A stretch of 64,000 nt of DNA from Solirubrobacter sp963724195 (lineage in GTDB: Bacteria; Actinomycetota; Thermoleophilia; Solirubrobacterales; Solirubrobacteraceae). The notes below the pieces were generated by a model, which ran no database searches, was not told the origin of the DNA, and worked only from the letters and a program-made list of their open reading frames with translations. The DNA lies in contig CAVRTQ010000010.1 of the NCBI GenBank assembly GCA_963724195.1, forward strand, positions 186,001 to 250,000, written 5' to 3'. Positions 43,263 to 51,726 of this stretch are shown piece by piece. The position numbers and the translations under genes were made by a program. Each line of letters begins with the position of its first letter. Positions within the stretch are counted from its first letter, which is position 1.

Positions 43263-44014
43263 TGGGCTCCGTCGTCGTCGATGCGCCCGCGGCGGGGGTC
43301 GCGCGGGTCACGATCGACAACGCGGCCAAGCGCAACGCGCTGGACGCGGAGATCCTCGAAGGGCTCGCCGCGACGCTGCCGACGCTGGACGCGCGCTGCG
43401 TGGTGCTGACCGGGGCGGGCGGCGCGTTCTCGGCCGGCTACGACATCGGGAACCTCACGCCGGAGCGGCTCGCCGACGTGCTCATCCACCCGTTCGAGGC
43501 GGCGCTGGCGGCGCTGGACGACGTGCCGGTCCCGGTCGTCGCGGCGCTCGGCGGGCACGCGTTCGGGGGCGGCCTGGAGCTGGCGATGGCGTGCGACCTG
43601 CGCGTGTGCGCGCCGGGCGCGAAGCTGGGGATGCCGCCCGCGCGGCTCGGCGTCGTCTATTCGCACACCGGGCTGCGGCGGTTCGTGGACGCCGTCGGCT
43701 CCGCTCGCACGCGGGAGCTGTTCCTGACGGCGCGACCGGTCGGCGCGGACGAGGCGCTGGCCTGGGGCATGGTCAACGAGGTGGTCGAGGACGTCGAGGC
43801 GCGGTCCGTGGCGCTGGCGAGCGAGATCGCGGCGCTCGCGCCCCTGTCGCAGCGCGGGAACAAGCGCGTGCTGCGGGCGCTGATCGCGCCGCTCGACCCG
43901 GCGCTGGAGGCCGAGCTCGAGGCGCTGCGCCGGGAGGCGTTCGCGTCCGAGGACTTCGCCGAGGGCGTGCGCGGTTTCATCGAGAAACGCCCACCGCGCT
44001 GGCAAGGCGAGTAA
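43262..44014 (+). CDS. Enoyl-CoA hydratase/isomerase family protein
   Basis: A 250-residue crotonase. RVTIDNAAKRNALDAEILEGL is the family start, GGAFSAGYDIGNL and LGGHAFGGGLELAMACDL build the oxyanion hole. The positions of catalytic Glu residues in hydratases are not conserved (LGMPPARLGVVYS), so it may be an isomerase or another crotonase reaction. The GTG start shares its G with the TAG stop of the biotin carrier gene. Confidence 0.87.
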   Translation: MGSVVVDAPAAGVARVTIDNAAKRNALDAEILEGLAATLPTLDARCVVLTGAGGAFSAGYDIGNLTPERLADVLIHPFEAALAALDDVPVPVVAALGGHAFGGGLELAMACDLRVCAPGAKLGMPPARLGVVYSHTGLRRFVDAVGSARTRELFLTARPVGADEALAWGMVNEVVEDVEARSVALASEIAALAPLSQRGNKRVLRALIAPLDPALEAELEALRREAFASEDFAEGVRGFIEKRPPRWQGE

Positions 44015-44095
44015 TCGAGCGGGGGCCCCGCCCTCCCGAAGCCGTCCGATCCAGGCCGTAGCTTCCGCGCAACGTCACTCGACAGAGGATCGTGG

Positions 44096-45349
44096 ATGCT
44101 GGATCTCGAGGACCGCCTGGACGAGCTCGACCAGCTCGGCCGGCACCAGTGCATGCGGATGGTCTCCGGACCGCAGGGGCCGCGCGTGGTGCTCGACGGG
44201 CGGCCGGTGCTGTTGCTGTGCTCGGGCAACGCGCTCGGGCTGGCCGACCATCCGAAGGTCCGCCAGGCCGCCGCCGACGCGGCCATGCGCTGGGGTGTCG
44301 GCGCGGGCGCCGCGCGCGTGTCGTGCGGCACGATGACGCTGCACCGGCGGCTCGAGGAACGGCTGGCGGCATTCACCGGGCAGCGCGCATCGCTGCTCTT
44401 CGGCTCCGGCGCCCTGGCCAACATGGGCGTGATCGGTGCGCTCGCGCGCCGCGGCGAGGTCGTGCTGCACGACGAGCTCGCGCACGCCTCGATCGTCGAC
44501 GGCTGCCGGCTGAGCGGGGCCGAGGTGGTGGCGTACCGCCACGCCGACGCCGACCACCTGGCCTGGGCGCTGCGCCAGTGCGACGGCCGCGCGACCCTGA
44601 TCGCCACCGACGGCATGTTCGGCATGGACGGCGACGTCGCGCCGCTGCGCGAGATCGTCGACCTGGGCCACCGCTACGACGTCCGCGTGCTGGTCGACGA
44701 GGCCCACGCGCTCGGCGCCCTCGGCCCCGACGGCCGCGGCGCCGTCGCCGAGGCCGGCCTCCAGGGCGAGGTCGACGTCATCACCGGCACGCTCGCCAAG
44801 GCCCTCGGCTCCTACGGCGGCTTCGTGGCCTGCGACCACGTGACCGCGCGGTTCCTCGTGCACTCCGCGCGGACCCTGCTGCACTCCACGGCGTTGCCCC
44901 CGGTCGCCGCCGCGGCGGCCATGGCGGCGTTGGACCTGCTGGAGGAGCAACCCCGCCGCGTGGCGAAGCTCCGGGCGAACGCGGAGACCTTGCGTGACGG
45001 CCTGGCGCGCGAGGGTTTCGACGTGAGCGGCGCCGCGGCCCACGTCATCCCGATCGTCGTCGGGGACTCCGAGACCGCCGCGCGCATGGTCGAGTTCGCG
45101 CTCGACCAGGGCGTCTTCGCCGAGGCGGTCCGGCCGCCGGCCGTGCCGGAAGGCACCGCGCGGGTCCGCGTGTCCGTGATGGCGTCGCACCAGCGCGAGG
45201 AACTGCGCGAGGCGGCCGTGGTGTTGGGCCGCGCGGCCTTGCGGGCCGGGTTCCGGCCGGGCGCCGGCGTGCCGGTCGCCGCGGCGCACGGGTTGCTCGC
45301 GGCGTGGCAGGCGCCGCGTAGAGGCGACGAAACAACGCAGCATCGATAG
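44096..45349 (+). CDS. Alpha-oxoamine synthase, 8-amino-7-oxononanoate synthase-like (BioF/KBL)
   Basis: A 417-residue PLP enzyme. VLLLCSGNALGLADHP, the glycine-rich GVGAGAARVSCGTMTLHRRLE, IATDGMFGMDGDVAPL, VDEAHALGALG and the PLP lysine in GTLAKALGSYGG define the family that condenses an amino acid with an acyl-CoA. Biotin synthesis (BioF) is plausible because a biotin carrier gene lies 1 kb upstream, but the canonical SNNYLGL is SGNALGL, and KBL-type activity cannot be excluded. No bioA, B or D nearby. Confidence 0.8.
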   Translation: MLDLEDRLDELDQLGRHQCMRMVSGPQGPRVVLDGRPVLLLCSGNALGLADHPKVRQAAADAAMRWGVGAGAARVSCGTMTLHRRLEERLAAFTGQRASLLFGSGALANMGVIGALARRGEVVLHDELAHASIVDGCRLSGAEVVAYRHADADHLAWALRQCDGRATLIATDGMFGMDGDVAPLREIVDLGHRYDVRVLVDEAHALGALGPDGRGAVAEAGLQGEVDVITGTLAKALGSYGGFVACDHVTARFLVHSARTLLHSTALPPVAAAAAMAALDLLEEQPRRVAKLRANAETLRDGLAREGFDVSGAAAHVIPIVVGDSETAARMVEFALDQGVFAEAVRPPAVPEGTARVRVSVMASHQREELREAAVVLGRAALRAGFRPGAGVPVAAAHGLLAAWQAPRRGDETTQHR

Positions 45350-45379
45350 GGGTGGGGGCCTGCCGCGCGGCAGGGGTGA

Positions 45380-45413
45380 GGTCGCAAAGGTTCCTGAGAG
45401 GATGTTTCCGACC
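45380..45413. repeat. Intergenic hairpin repeat, copy 2 (GGTCGCAAA...CCGACC)
   Basis: Thirty-four bases with ends GGTCGCAAAG and TTTCCGACC, similar to 859-893 along their whole length. The inner stem is weaker (CCT-GAG-AGG). It lies 30 bp after the BioF-like stop. A second shared block, TTGCCGCGGC, is at 45470-45479, separated by an insertion that contains the hairpin at 45431-45461. Confidence 0.55.
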
Positions 45414-45430
45414 GCACCCCACGTGCTGCA

Positions 45431-45461
45431 TGGGTTTGACCGCCTGAGGCGGCATAACCCA
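45431..45461. terminator. Two-part hairpin downstream of the BioF-like gene
   Basis: Outer arms TGGGTT and AACCCA, inner arms CCGCC and GGCGG with loop TGA. It lies in the 298-bp gap between the BioF-like and DUF2188 genes and may terminate transcription, though no T tract follows. The rest of this gap holds no gene that I recognise; TTGACT at 45634 could be a -35 element for the small downstream gene. Confidence 0.4.
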
Positions 45462-45647
45462 GCTCGAGCTTGCCGCGGCGCGGGCTCACCACCCCCTTAC
45501 CAGCGCAGTTGCCGTTCGTTTCGAGTTCGCCTCGCCGCCAATCCCCGCCTGAGCGGCCCCTTTAACCACCCGGTACACCACCCGCCCGCGAAATCTCGGA
45601 CACCCGTCCAAACCGAAATCACCCGCGCGGGAGTTGACTGTTCTCGT

Positions 45648-45863
45648 ATGGCCGCTCCCGCCGCAGAGCTTCATGTGCTTCCGCACGCCACCACCGGGGG
45701 CTGGACCCTCGACGCCGCCGGCAACGGGCCGGCGTGGTTCGCGACCTTGAGCGAGGCCGAGCAGGCCGCGCGCCGGCAGGCCGCGTCACGCGACGACGCC
45801 CGGATCTACCTCCACGATCGCTACCACCGCGTGCGCCGCATCGGCGCTTCGCGTCAGCGGTAG
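45648..45863 (+). CDS. DUF2188-like small protein
   Basis: A 71-residue protein, ELHVLPHATTGGWTLDAAGNGPAWFATLSEAEQAARRQAASRDDARIYLHDRYHRVRRI, with the compact alternating pattern of DUF2188 (HVVPH..GGW.V...A.....T..EA...A). Function unknown. The ATG is at 45648. The 3' end overlaps the convergent BKACE-like gene by 10 bp. Confidence 0.72.
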   Translation: MAAPAAELHVLPHATTGGWTLDAAGNGPAWFATLSEAEQAARRQAASRDDARIYLHDRYHRVRRIGASRQR

Positions 45864-46549
45864 CGCAGGACGGCTTCTACGACGAGCGCGGCGTTGTCGG
45901 GGGCGCGGCGCCCGTCGGGGAGCGTGGTCACGTCCTCGAGGCCGATCCGGATGTCGTACCCGCGCGGCACGGCCGCGTCGAGCACCGCCCAGGTCGCCGG
46001 GCCGATGCCGTGATGCAGGCGCGGGACGGTGCTCCCGCCCTCGTCGAGCACGACGTCGATCTCGTCGGCCATCGCGATCGCCTCGGCTGAGCTCTCCGAG
46101 CGCGGTTCGACGAGCACGCGCCGCACTTGGAGCCCGCTCGCCAGCAGGTCCTCCGCGCCGGCGGCGTTCCACACGCCGGCCTCGATCCCGATCCCGTGCC
46201 CGGCGAGCACGTCGGCCAGCTCGCGCCAGCCCTCCTCGCTCAGGTTCAGGGAGACGAGGTCCGGACACTCGGTCCACTCCGTCACGGCCCGCAGCCGCGC
46301 GTCGACGTCGCCGGCCGTGATCCACAGCCCGGTGGAGAGCGACACCTCCACCCCGGCCGTCCGCAGCTCGCGGACCGCGGCGGCGATGTGCACGGAGTCC
46401 AGCGACTCGTGCCCGTCGGGGTCACGCGGGTGCGCGTGGAGCGACCCCGCGCCCGCCGCGACGCACGCCCGCGCTTCCGCGCCCAGCTCCTCGGGCGAGC
46501 GCGGGACGCCGGACACGCGGTCCCCGTTCAGGCAGGCTTGGAGGACCAT
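45854..46549 (-). CDS. BKACE (DUF849) family beta-keto acid cleavage enzyme, short form
   Basis: A 231-residue relative of 3-keto-5-aminohexanoate cleavage enzymes. The Zn ligands are in SLHAHPRD and the late part has GYDIRIGLEDVTTLPDGRRAPDNAALV. It is shorter than the 33316 gene product and lacks several loops, as in a recognised short actinobacterial subgroup. The ATG at 46549 overlaps the 3' end of the upstream membrane-protein gene by 22 bp. Confidence 0.82.
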   Translation of the reverse strand: MVLQACLNGDRVSGVPRSPEELGAEARACVAAGAGSLHAHPRDPDGHESLDSVHIAAAVRELRTAGVEVSLSTGLWITAGDVDARLRAVTEWTECPDLVSLNLSEEGWRELADVLAGHGIGIEAGVWNAAGAEDLLASGLQVRRVLVEPRSESSAEAIAMADEIDVVLDEGGSTVPRLHHGIGPATWAVLDAAVPRGYDIRIGLEDVTTLPDGRRAPDNAALVVEAVLRYR

Positions 46550-47142
46550 GCTTTCGGGAGGCAGACGGCCGCGAGCAGGGCGGCCGCGATGATGAAGGTC
46601 CAGGTGGTGCCGACGAGCGGGATGAGCGCGAGCGCGGCCGCGAAGTTGCCGACGAGCCCGCCCGCCGTGGACAGCGCGTAGAGCCGCCCGGTGGTCTCGC
46701 CGGCGCCGTCCACCGAGTCCACGCGCAGCCGGATCGCCCACGGCGTCAACGCGCCGAGCACCACGAGCGGCGGCGCGACGAGCACGAGTTGGGCGGCCAG
46801 CGATCCGCCGAACTCGCCGACGTCCTCGGTGACGCTCAGCAGCGGGATCGCGACGAGCGGGATCAGCGCGACCATGACGGCCCCCACGAGCCCGCCGCGC
46901 GCCATCGCGCGCGCGTTCGGATGGCGGTCCGCCAAGCGGCCGCCGAGCCAATAGCCGATCGCCAGGGCCGCCAACGCGATAGCGATGGTATTCGCCCACA
47001 CGATCGTCGAGGCGCCGAAGGCGGGGGCGATGAGCCGGGCGGCGGCGAGCTCGGCCGCGAGCGTCGTCACCCCGCTCACGAACTTGACGGCCTCGACGAA
47101 GCCCCAGCGGACGGGCACCCGCTCGACGGCGGCGGCGCTCAC
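46528..47142 (-). CDS. Membrane domain of the spermidine-synthase-like/MFS-like family (stand-alone)
   Basis: A 204-residue membrane protein with about six helices. GVTTLAAELAAARLIAPAFGASTIVWANTIAIALAALAIGYWLGGRLADR is nearly the same as the N-terminal region of the next gene product, but the methyltransferase-like domain is absent. It looks like a half-size paralogue produced by duplication. The GTG start overlaps the upstream stop as GTGA. Confidence 0.75.
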   Translation of the reverse strand: MSAAAVERVPVRWGFVEAVKFVSGVTTLAAELAAARLIAPAFGASTIVWANTIAIALAALAIGYWLGGRLADRHPNARAMARGGLVGAVMVALIPLVAIPLLSVTEDVGEFGGSLAAQLVLVAPPLVVLGALTPWAIRLRVDSVDGAGETTGRLYALSTAGGLVGNFAAALALIPLVGTTWTFIIAAALLAAVCLPKAWSSKPA

Positions 47143-48665
47143 CGGGTCTCCTCCGCGGCGTAGGACACGATCGAGGCGTCGATCAGCCACTCGACCGGCG
47201 CGCGGTCGTCGGTGAAGACGTTCCCGCCGCGCAGCGGGGGTTCCAGTCGCCCGGCGTTGTTCTGCGCGAGCGTCTGCAGGTCCGAGGGCACCGACGCGGA
47301 CGCGATGGCGGACGCGCTCAGCGGCGTGTCGGACGCCATCACGAGCGAGTTCTGCGAGCGGATCGGGTCGCGCACGACGTGCTTGAAGACCGCCCCCATC
47401 GTCGCGCTCATCGCCTGTTCGAGCGCGGGCGAGTCGTTCGGATGGCCGATGTTGACGATCACCGATCCGCCGGGGTTCAGCCGATCCTGCACGAGCTCGA
47501 AGAACTCCTTCGTCGTCAGGTAGAAGGGGATGTAGGGCTGGCGGTAGGCGTCGACGAAGATCGCGTCGTAGCGCTCGCTCGTCTGGCGCAGGAACGGCCG
47601 CGCGTCCTGCGTGTGCTCGCGCAGCTGCGGGCGCGCCTGCAGCCCGAAGTAGCGGTGCCCGATCTTGAACAGCTCCGGGTCGATGTCGACGGCGTCGATC
47701 ACGGTCTCCGGGTAGTACTTCGAGTACGCGCGGGGGACCGTGCCGGCGGCCGTGCCGAGCGCGGCGATCCGCGCGGGCGGGCGCCCCGAGCCGGTGGCGA
47801 ACGGCATCGTCAGGAAGCCGTCCCAGTAGCCGCCGGTGAGCACGGTGTCCGCGCGCCAGAGGGAGTGGATCGCCTGCCCCTCGTTGAGCTCGAGCAGCCG
47901 GTCACCGTCCTCCTGCTGGACCACCCGCGCGTACTGGTACGGCGTCTCGGTCTCGTAGAGCACGCGCGCGCCGTCGGCGGACTTGGTCGCCCCGGGCGGG
48001 ATGAAGAACGCCGCGACGAGCGCGAGGGGGACGAGCGCGGCGCGGGCGGAGAGCCCGGCGGCCGCGACGGCGGCGGGCAGCACGGCGAGCACGAGGAACG
48101 TGCGCTGGGTGCCGATCGCCTCGATCGCCCACAGCGCGACGAAGAACACGCCGATCAGCGAGCCGATGGTGGAGATCGCGTACAGGCGTCCCGAGACCGC
48201 GCCCGCCTCCTCCACCGACACGAGCGCGATCCGCGTCGCCCACGGCGACACCGTGCCGAGCAGCAGCAGCGGCACGGCCACGAGCACGAGCGTCCCGAAC
48301 AGCGAGGCCGCGAACGCGCCCACGGACACCTCGTCGAACGCGCTCACGCTCAGCGACAGGAACGGGTGCGCGATGAACGGCGTCACCGCCAGCAACGCCG
48401 AGCCGACGAGCACCGTGGTGCACAGCGCGGCCAGCGACGGGCGCCGGTCGCCCAGCACGCCGCCCAGCTTGTAGCCCGCCGCCAGGGCGAGCAGGACGAC
48501 CGCGATCGTGTTCGCCCAGATGACCGTCGAGGTCCCGAAGAACGGCGCCAGCAGGCGCGTGGCCGCGATCTCGGCACCGAGGGTGCTGAGGCCGACCGTG
48601 AAGACGAGCGCCTCGAGCGGCACCCGCAGGCGCCGCTCAGCGCCTCGGGACTCGAGGGCTGTCAC
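47139..48665 (-). CDS. Fused membrane/spermidine synthase-like protein
   Basis: A 508-residue protein. Residues 1-215 form about seven membrane helices (GAEIAATRLLAPFFGTSTVIWANTIAVVLLALAAGYKLGG). Residues 230-500 are a spermidine-synthase-like Rossmann domain with RIAALGTAAGTVPRAYSKYYP (SAM loop), DAVDIDPELF and YDAIFVDAYRQPYIPFYLTTKEFF. The canonical GGGDG is AALGTAAG, so polyamine synthesis is uncertain. It may be an aminopropyl- or methyltransferase working at the membrane. Confidence 0.82.
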   Translation of the reverse strand: MTALESRGAERRLRVPLEALVFTVGLSTLGAEIAATRLLAPFFGTSTVIWANTIAVVLLALAAGYKLGGVLGDRRPSLAALCTTVLVGSALLAVTPFIAHPFLSLSVSAFDEVSVGAFAASLFGTLVLVAVPLLLLGTVSPWATRIALVSVEEAGAVSGRLYAISTIGSLIGVFFVALWAIEAIGTQRTFLVLAVLPAAVAAAGLSARAALVPLALVAAFFIPPGATKSADGARVLYETETPYQYARVVQQEDGDRLLELNEGQAIHSLWRADTVLTGGYWDGFLTMPFATGSGRPPARIAALGTAAGTVPRAYSKYYPETVIDAVDIDPELFKIGHRYFGLQARPQLREHTQDARPFLRQTSERYDAIFVDAYRQPYIPFYLTTKEFFELVQDRLNPGGSVIVNIGHPNDSPALEQAMSATMGAVFKHVVRDPIRSQNSLVMASDTPLSASAIASASVPSDLQTLAQNNAGRLEPPLRGGNVFTDDRAPVEWLIDASIVSYAAEETR

Positions 48666-48695
48666 TTCCTTGAGGCTAGTGCCAGCCTCGCCGCT

Positions 48696-48875
48696 CTACC
48701 CCTCGAACGGGGAGAAGTCGGCCTTTCTGGCGCCGCAGACCGGGCAGTACCAGTCCGTCGGGACGTCCTCGAAGGCCGTCCCCTCGTCGATCCCGCCGTC
48801 GGGATCGCCTTCCTCCGGGTCATAGATGAAGCCGCAGGATTCGCAGATCCACTGCCGGTCCGTGTCCGTGCTCAT
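48696..48875 (-). CDS. Rubredoxin
   Basis: A 59-residue iron electron carrier. Four cysteines in CESCGFIYDPEEGDPDGGI and WYCPVCGARKADF bind one Fe. It could serve the P450 or other oxygenases. The ATG is 24 bp from the divergent Nudix start. No alkane hydroxylase is in the window. Confidence 0.95.
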   Translation of the reverse strand: MSTDTDRQWICESCGFIYDPEEGDPDGGIDEGTAFEDVPTDWYCPVCGARKADFSPFEG

Positions 48876-48899
48876 GTGCGCGCATATTAGGCTGGCGGG

Positions 48900-49502
48900 A
48901 TGCCGCAGCCCGGACCGGAGCCAGGAACGATCCTCAACGAGAGCGGCGTTCCGACCACGCCGCGGCAGGCCGCGACGGTCCTCGTCGTCCGCGGCGGAGC
49001 GGATCGGCTCGAGGTGCTGATGGCCCAGCGCACCCCCAAGGCGCGGTTCATGGGCGGGGCCTGGGTGTTTCCCGGCGGGGCGGTGGACGGCGACGAGGAT
49101 CACCGCGCCGCGGCGCTGCGCGAGGTCGAGGAGGAAGTCGGGATCACGCTTGCGGACCCGGCCGCGCTCGTCCCGTTCTCGCGCTGGATCACGCCCCCCG
49201 AGGTGTCGATCCGCTTCGACACCTACTTCTTCGTCGGCGTCGCGCCCGAGGGCGCCGAGGTGACGATCGACCGGCAGGAGATCGTGGACGCGCGCTGGTT
49301 CGAGCCGAGCCGCGCGCTCGAGGGCGCGGAGGCCGAGGAGCTGCTGATGGTCTTCCCGACGATCAAGACGCTCGAGCAGATCGCGCGCTTCGACTCCGCC
49401 GACGCACTCGTCGCGTGGGCCTCGACGCACGAGGTCAAGCCGGTGCAACCGCGCGTGGAAGGCCAGGGCGAGACCGCGCGGATCGTGGTCGACGAGCTCT
49501 AG
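48900..49502 (+). CDS. Nudix hydrolase
   Basis: A 200-residue Nudix protein of the NUDT7/19-like type. The box is GGAVDGDEDHRAAALREVEEEVGI with the conserved REVxEEVG; the preceding MGGAWVFPGG is typical. The substrate may be a CoA ester or nucleotide derivative. Its TAG stop shares CTAG with the stop of the convergent transketolase-like gene. Confidence 0.87.
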   Translation: MPQPGPEPGTILNESGVPTTPRQAATVLVVRGGADRLEVLMAQRTPKARFMGGAWVFPGGAVDGDEDHRAAALREVEEEVGITLADPAALVPFSRWITPPEVSIRFDTYFFVGVAPEGAEVTIDRQEIVDARWFEPSRALEGAEAEELLMVFPTIKTLEQIARFDSADALVAWASTHEVKPVQPRVEGQGETARIVVDEL

Positions 49503-51695
49503 CCGAGCAGGTCGAGCGCGGCGCCGACCACCGATTCGGCGTCGATCTCGTGGTGCTCGTAGAGCTCGAGGATGTCGCCGGCCTGGCCGAAGCGCTGCAC
49601 GCCGAGGCACGTGATCGGCGAGCCGAGGAACGCGAGCGTGTGCGGGTGGCCGTCGACGAGGCTGACGATCGGCACGCCGGGCGGGAACAGGCTGGTGAGC
49701 GTGTCCGGGTTGCCGTCGCCGAAGCCGGAACGGGCCTGGAAGGAGCGGAACAGCAGGTCGGCGGAGGTGATGCAGACCACCTCGGCGTCGCCCAGGATGG
49801 CGGCCGCCTCCAGCGCCTCCGGGACGAGCGCGCCCATCACGGCGATGATCACCCGCGGGCGCTCGACGCGCTTGAGCCGATAGCCGCCCGCGATCGCCTC
49901 CTCCCGCGTGCCCGTGTGGTGGGTCTGGTCGATCGGGCGCGTGGAGAGCCGGAAGTAGGCGCTCGTGCCGCCCGGCTTCCCGAGCTGGGAGAGCGCGTGC
50001 AGGAAGCACCACTCGAAGTCCTGGCCGAACGCGGGCTCGTACGCGACGCAGCCCGGCTGCTCGATGCCGATCGACGGCGTGATCACCGACTGGTGCGCGC
50101 CGCCCTCGGGACCGAGCGTGACGCCGGACGGGGTGCCGACCAGGATCGACTGGCCGCCGGCGTAGATGCCGAACGACCACGGCTCCAGCGCGCGGCTCAC
50201 GAACGGGTCGTAGATCGTGCCCACCGGCAGCAGCGGCTGGCCGTCGCGGGACCACGTGGCGCCGAGCTCGCCGAGCAGGCCGACGAGGTTGACCTCGGCG
50301 ATGCCGAGCTCGATATGGCGGCCGTGGTCGGACTCGCGCCAGCGCACGAGCGTGTCCGTGTCGTCGGCGAACCAGTCGATCCGATCGCCCGGGTTCCAGA
50401 TGCCGGCCTTGTTGATCCAGCCGCCGAGGTTGGTGGAGGTGCCGACGTCCGGGCTCACCGTGACGACGCGGTCGGCCACCTGCGGCGCTTCGCGGGTGAG
50501 GTCGACGAAGAAGCGCCCGAACGCCTGCTGGGTGCTGGCCTTGCCGGTGTGCTTGCGGCCGAGGTCGGGCGGGAGCGTCGGTGCGGGCACCGCCGGCGTC
50601 GGCTGGCGCCGGAGCCGTTCGCCGACCGTGCGGCACAGCTCGCCCGCGGCGCCGTCGAGCGGCTGGAACGGCGCGTCCGGGTCCTCCCCCAGCTTGGCGG
50701 CCAGCTCGCGGTACTGCGCGTGGTTGAGCAGCGCCGAGTGGTTGGCCGGGTGTCCCTCGGTGGGCAGCGACCAGCCCTTGATCGTGTAGGCGAACACGAC
50801 GGACGGGCGGTCCTTGACCGCGTCGGCCTGGCGGTAGCCGTCGATCAGGCCGGCCAGGTCGTGGCCGCCGAGGTCGCGGAAGGTGGCGAGCAGGTCCTCG
50901 TCGCCCAGGTCGTCCGTCTGCACCTCGAGGCGGCGCCGCAGGTCGGGCGCGTCGGAGCGCAGGAGCCGCTGGTACTCCTCGTTGGGCATCGCGTCGATGC
51001 GGGCGCGCAGGTCGGGGCGCTGCGCCAGGCGCGGGCCGTACTTGACCATCACCGTGTGCCAGCCCGCGGCCTCGAACATGGCGGCGAGGCGGCCCGCGGC
51101 GATGTCCGGGACGACGCGGTCGAGCGACTGGCGGTTGAGGTCGACGACCCACATCACCTCGCCCAGGCGCGCCACCATCGGGTCGGCGATCGCCTCCCAG
51201 CACGCGCCCTCATCCAGCTCGGCGTCGCCGATCAGCGCGATCTGACGGCCGCCGCGGGCGACGTCGAAGTGACCGGCGACGTAGCGGTGCGCGAGCGCGC
51301 CCCAGATGGGAGCGGTGGCGCCGAGCCCGACGGACCCGGTGGAGTAGTCGACCGGGTCCGGGTCCTTCGTGCGCGACGGGTAGGACTGCAAGCCGCCGAA
51401 CTGGCGCAGCGTCGTCAGGTACTTCGCGTCCAGCCGGCCCGAGCAGGTGGTTGATGGCGTGCAGGACCGGGCTCGCGTGCGGCTTCACGCTCACCCGGTC
51501 GGGCGCCTCCAGGACCGCGAAGTACAGCGCGGTCATCAGGCTCACCATGCTCGCGCTGGAGGCCTGATGCCCGCCCACCTTCACGCCCGACGGGTTCGGG
51601 CGCACGCGGTTGGCGTGGTGGACGATGCTCGCCGCCAGCCACAGCACCCGCTGCTCGACCCGCTTCAGCGTCTCGAGATCGATCTCCGCGGTCAC
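49499..51695 (-). CDS. Transketolase / E1-type thiamine-diphosphate enzyme, frameshifted
   Basis: A 730-residue ThDP enzyme with the layout of transketolase and homodimeric pyruvate dehydrogenase E1. The N-terminal part has HASPVLHAINHLLG and SYPSRTKDPDPVDYSTGSVGLG; the ThDP motif is GDAELDEGACWEAI...VDLNRQSLD; the pyrimidine domain has IELGIAEVNLVGLLGELGATW. The frame breaks near 51440, where CG or GC restores GR(R)LDAKYLTTLR. The GTG start lies 10 bp after the palindromic repeat at 51706. The acceptor/donor sugar or keto acid is unknown; the adjacent SHMT-like gene suggests a joint pathway. Confidence 0.82.
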
Positions 51696-51705
51696 GCGCC
51701 GAAGA

Positions 51706-51726
51706 TAAAGGTGCCAGGCACCTTTA
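51706..51726. repeat. Palindromic repeat, TTTAG-flanked family, copy 5 (provides a stop codon)
   Basis: The same core as copy 2, AAAGGTGCCAGGCACCTTT, with outer T/A giving 10-bp arms. The minus-strand TAA at its right end is the stop of the SHMT-like gene. It fills the gap between that gene and the transketolase-like start. Confidence 0.8.

Noticed and set aside
47379..51454. Long plus-strand open frames opposite the spermidine-synthase-like and transketolase-like genes
   Set aside because: Antisense shadows with the same low-complexity composition; the minus-strand genes have clear catalytic motifs.
51706..51726. Glycine riboswitch or other leader RNA between the SHMT-like and transketolase-like genes
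   Set aside because: The gap is under 30 bp and is almost fully occupied by the palindrome; there is no room for a riboswitch.
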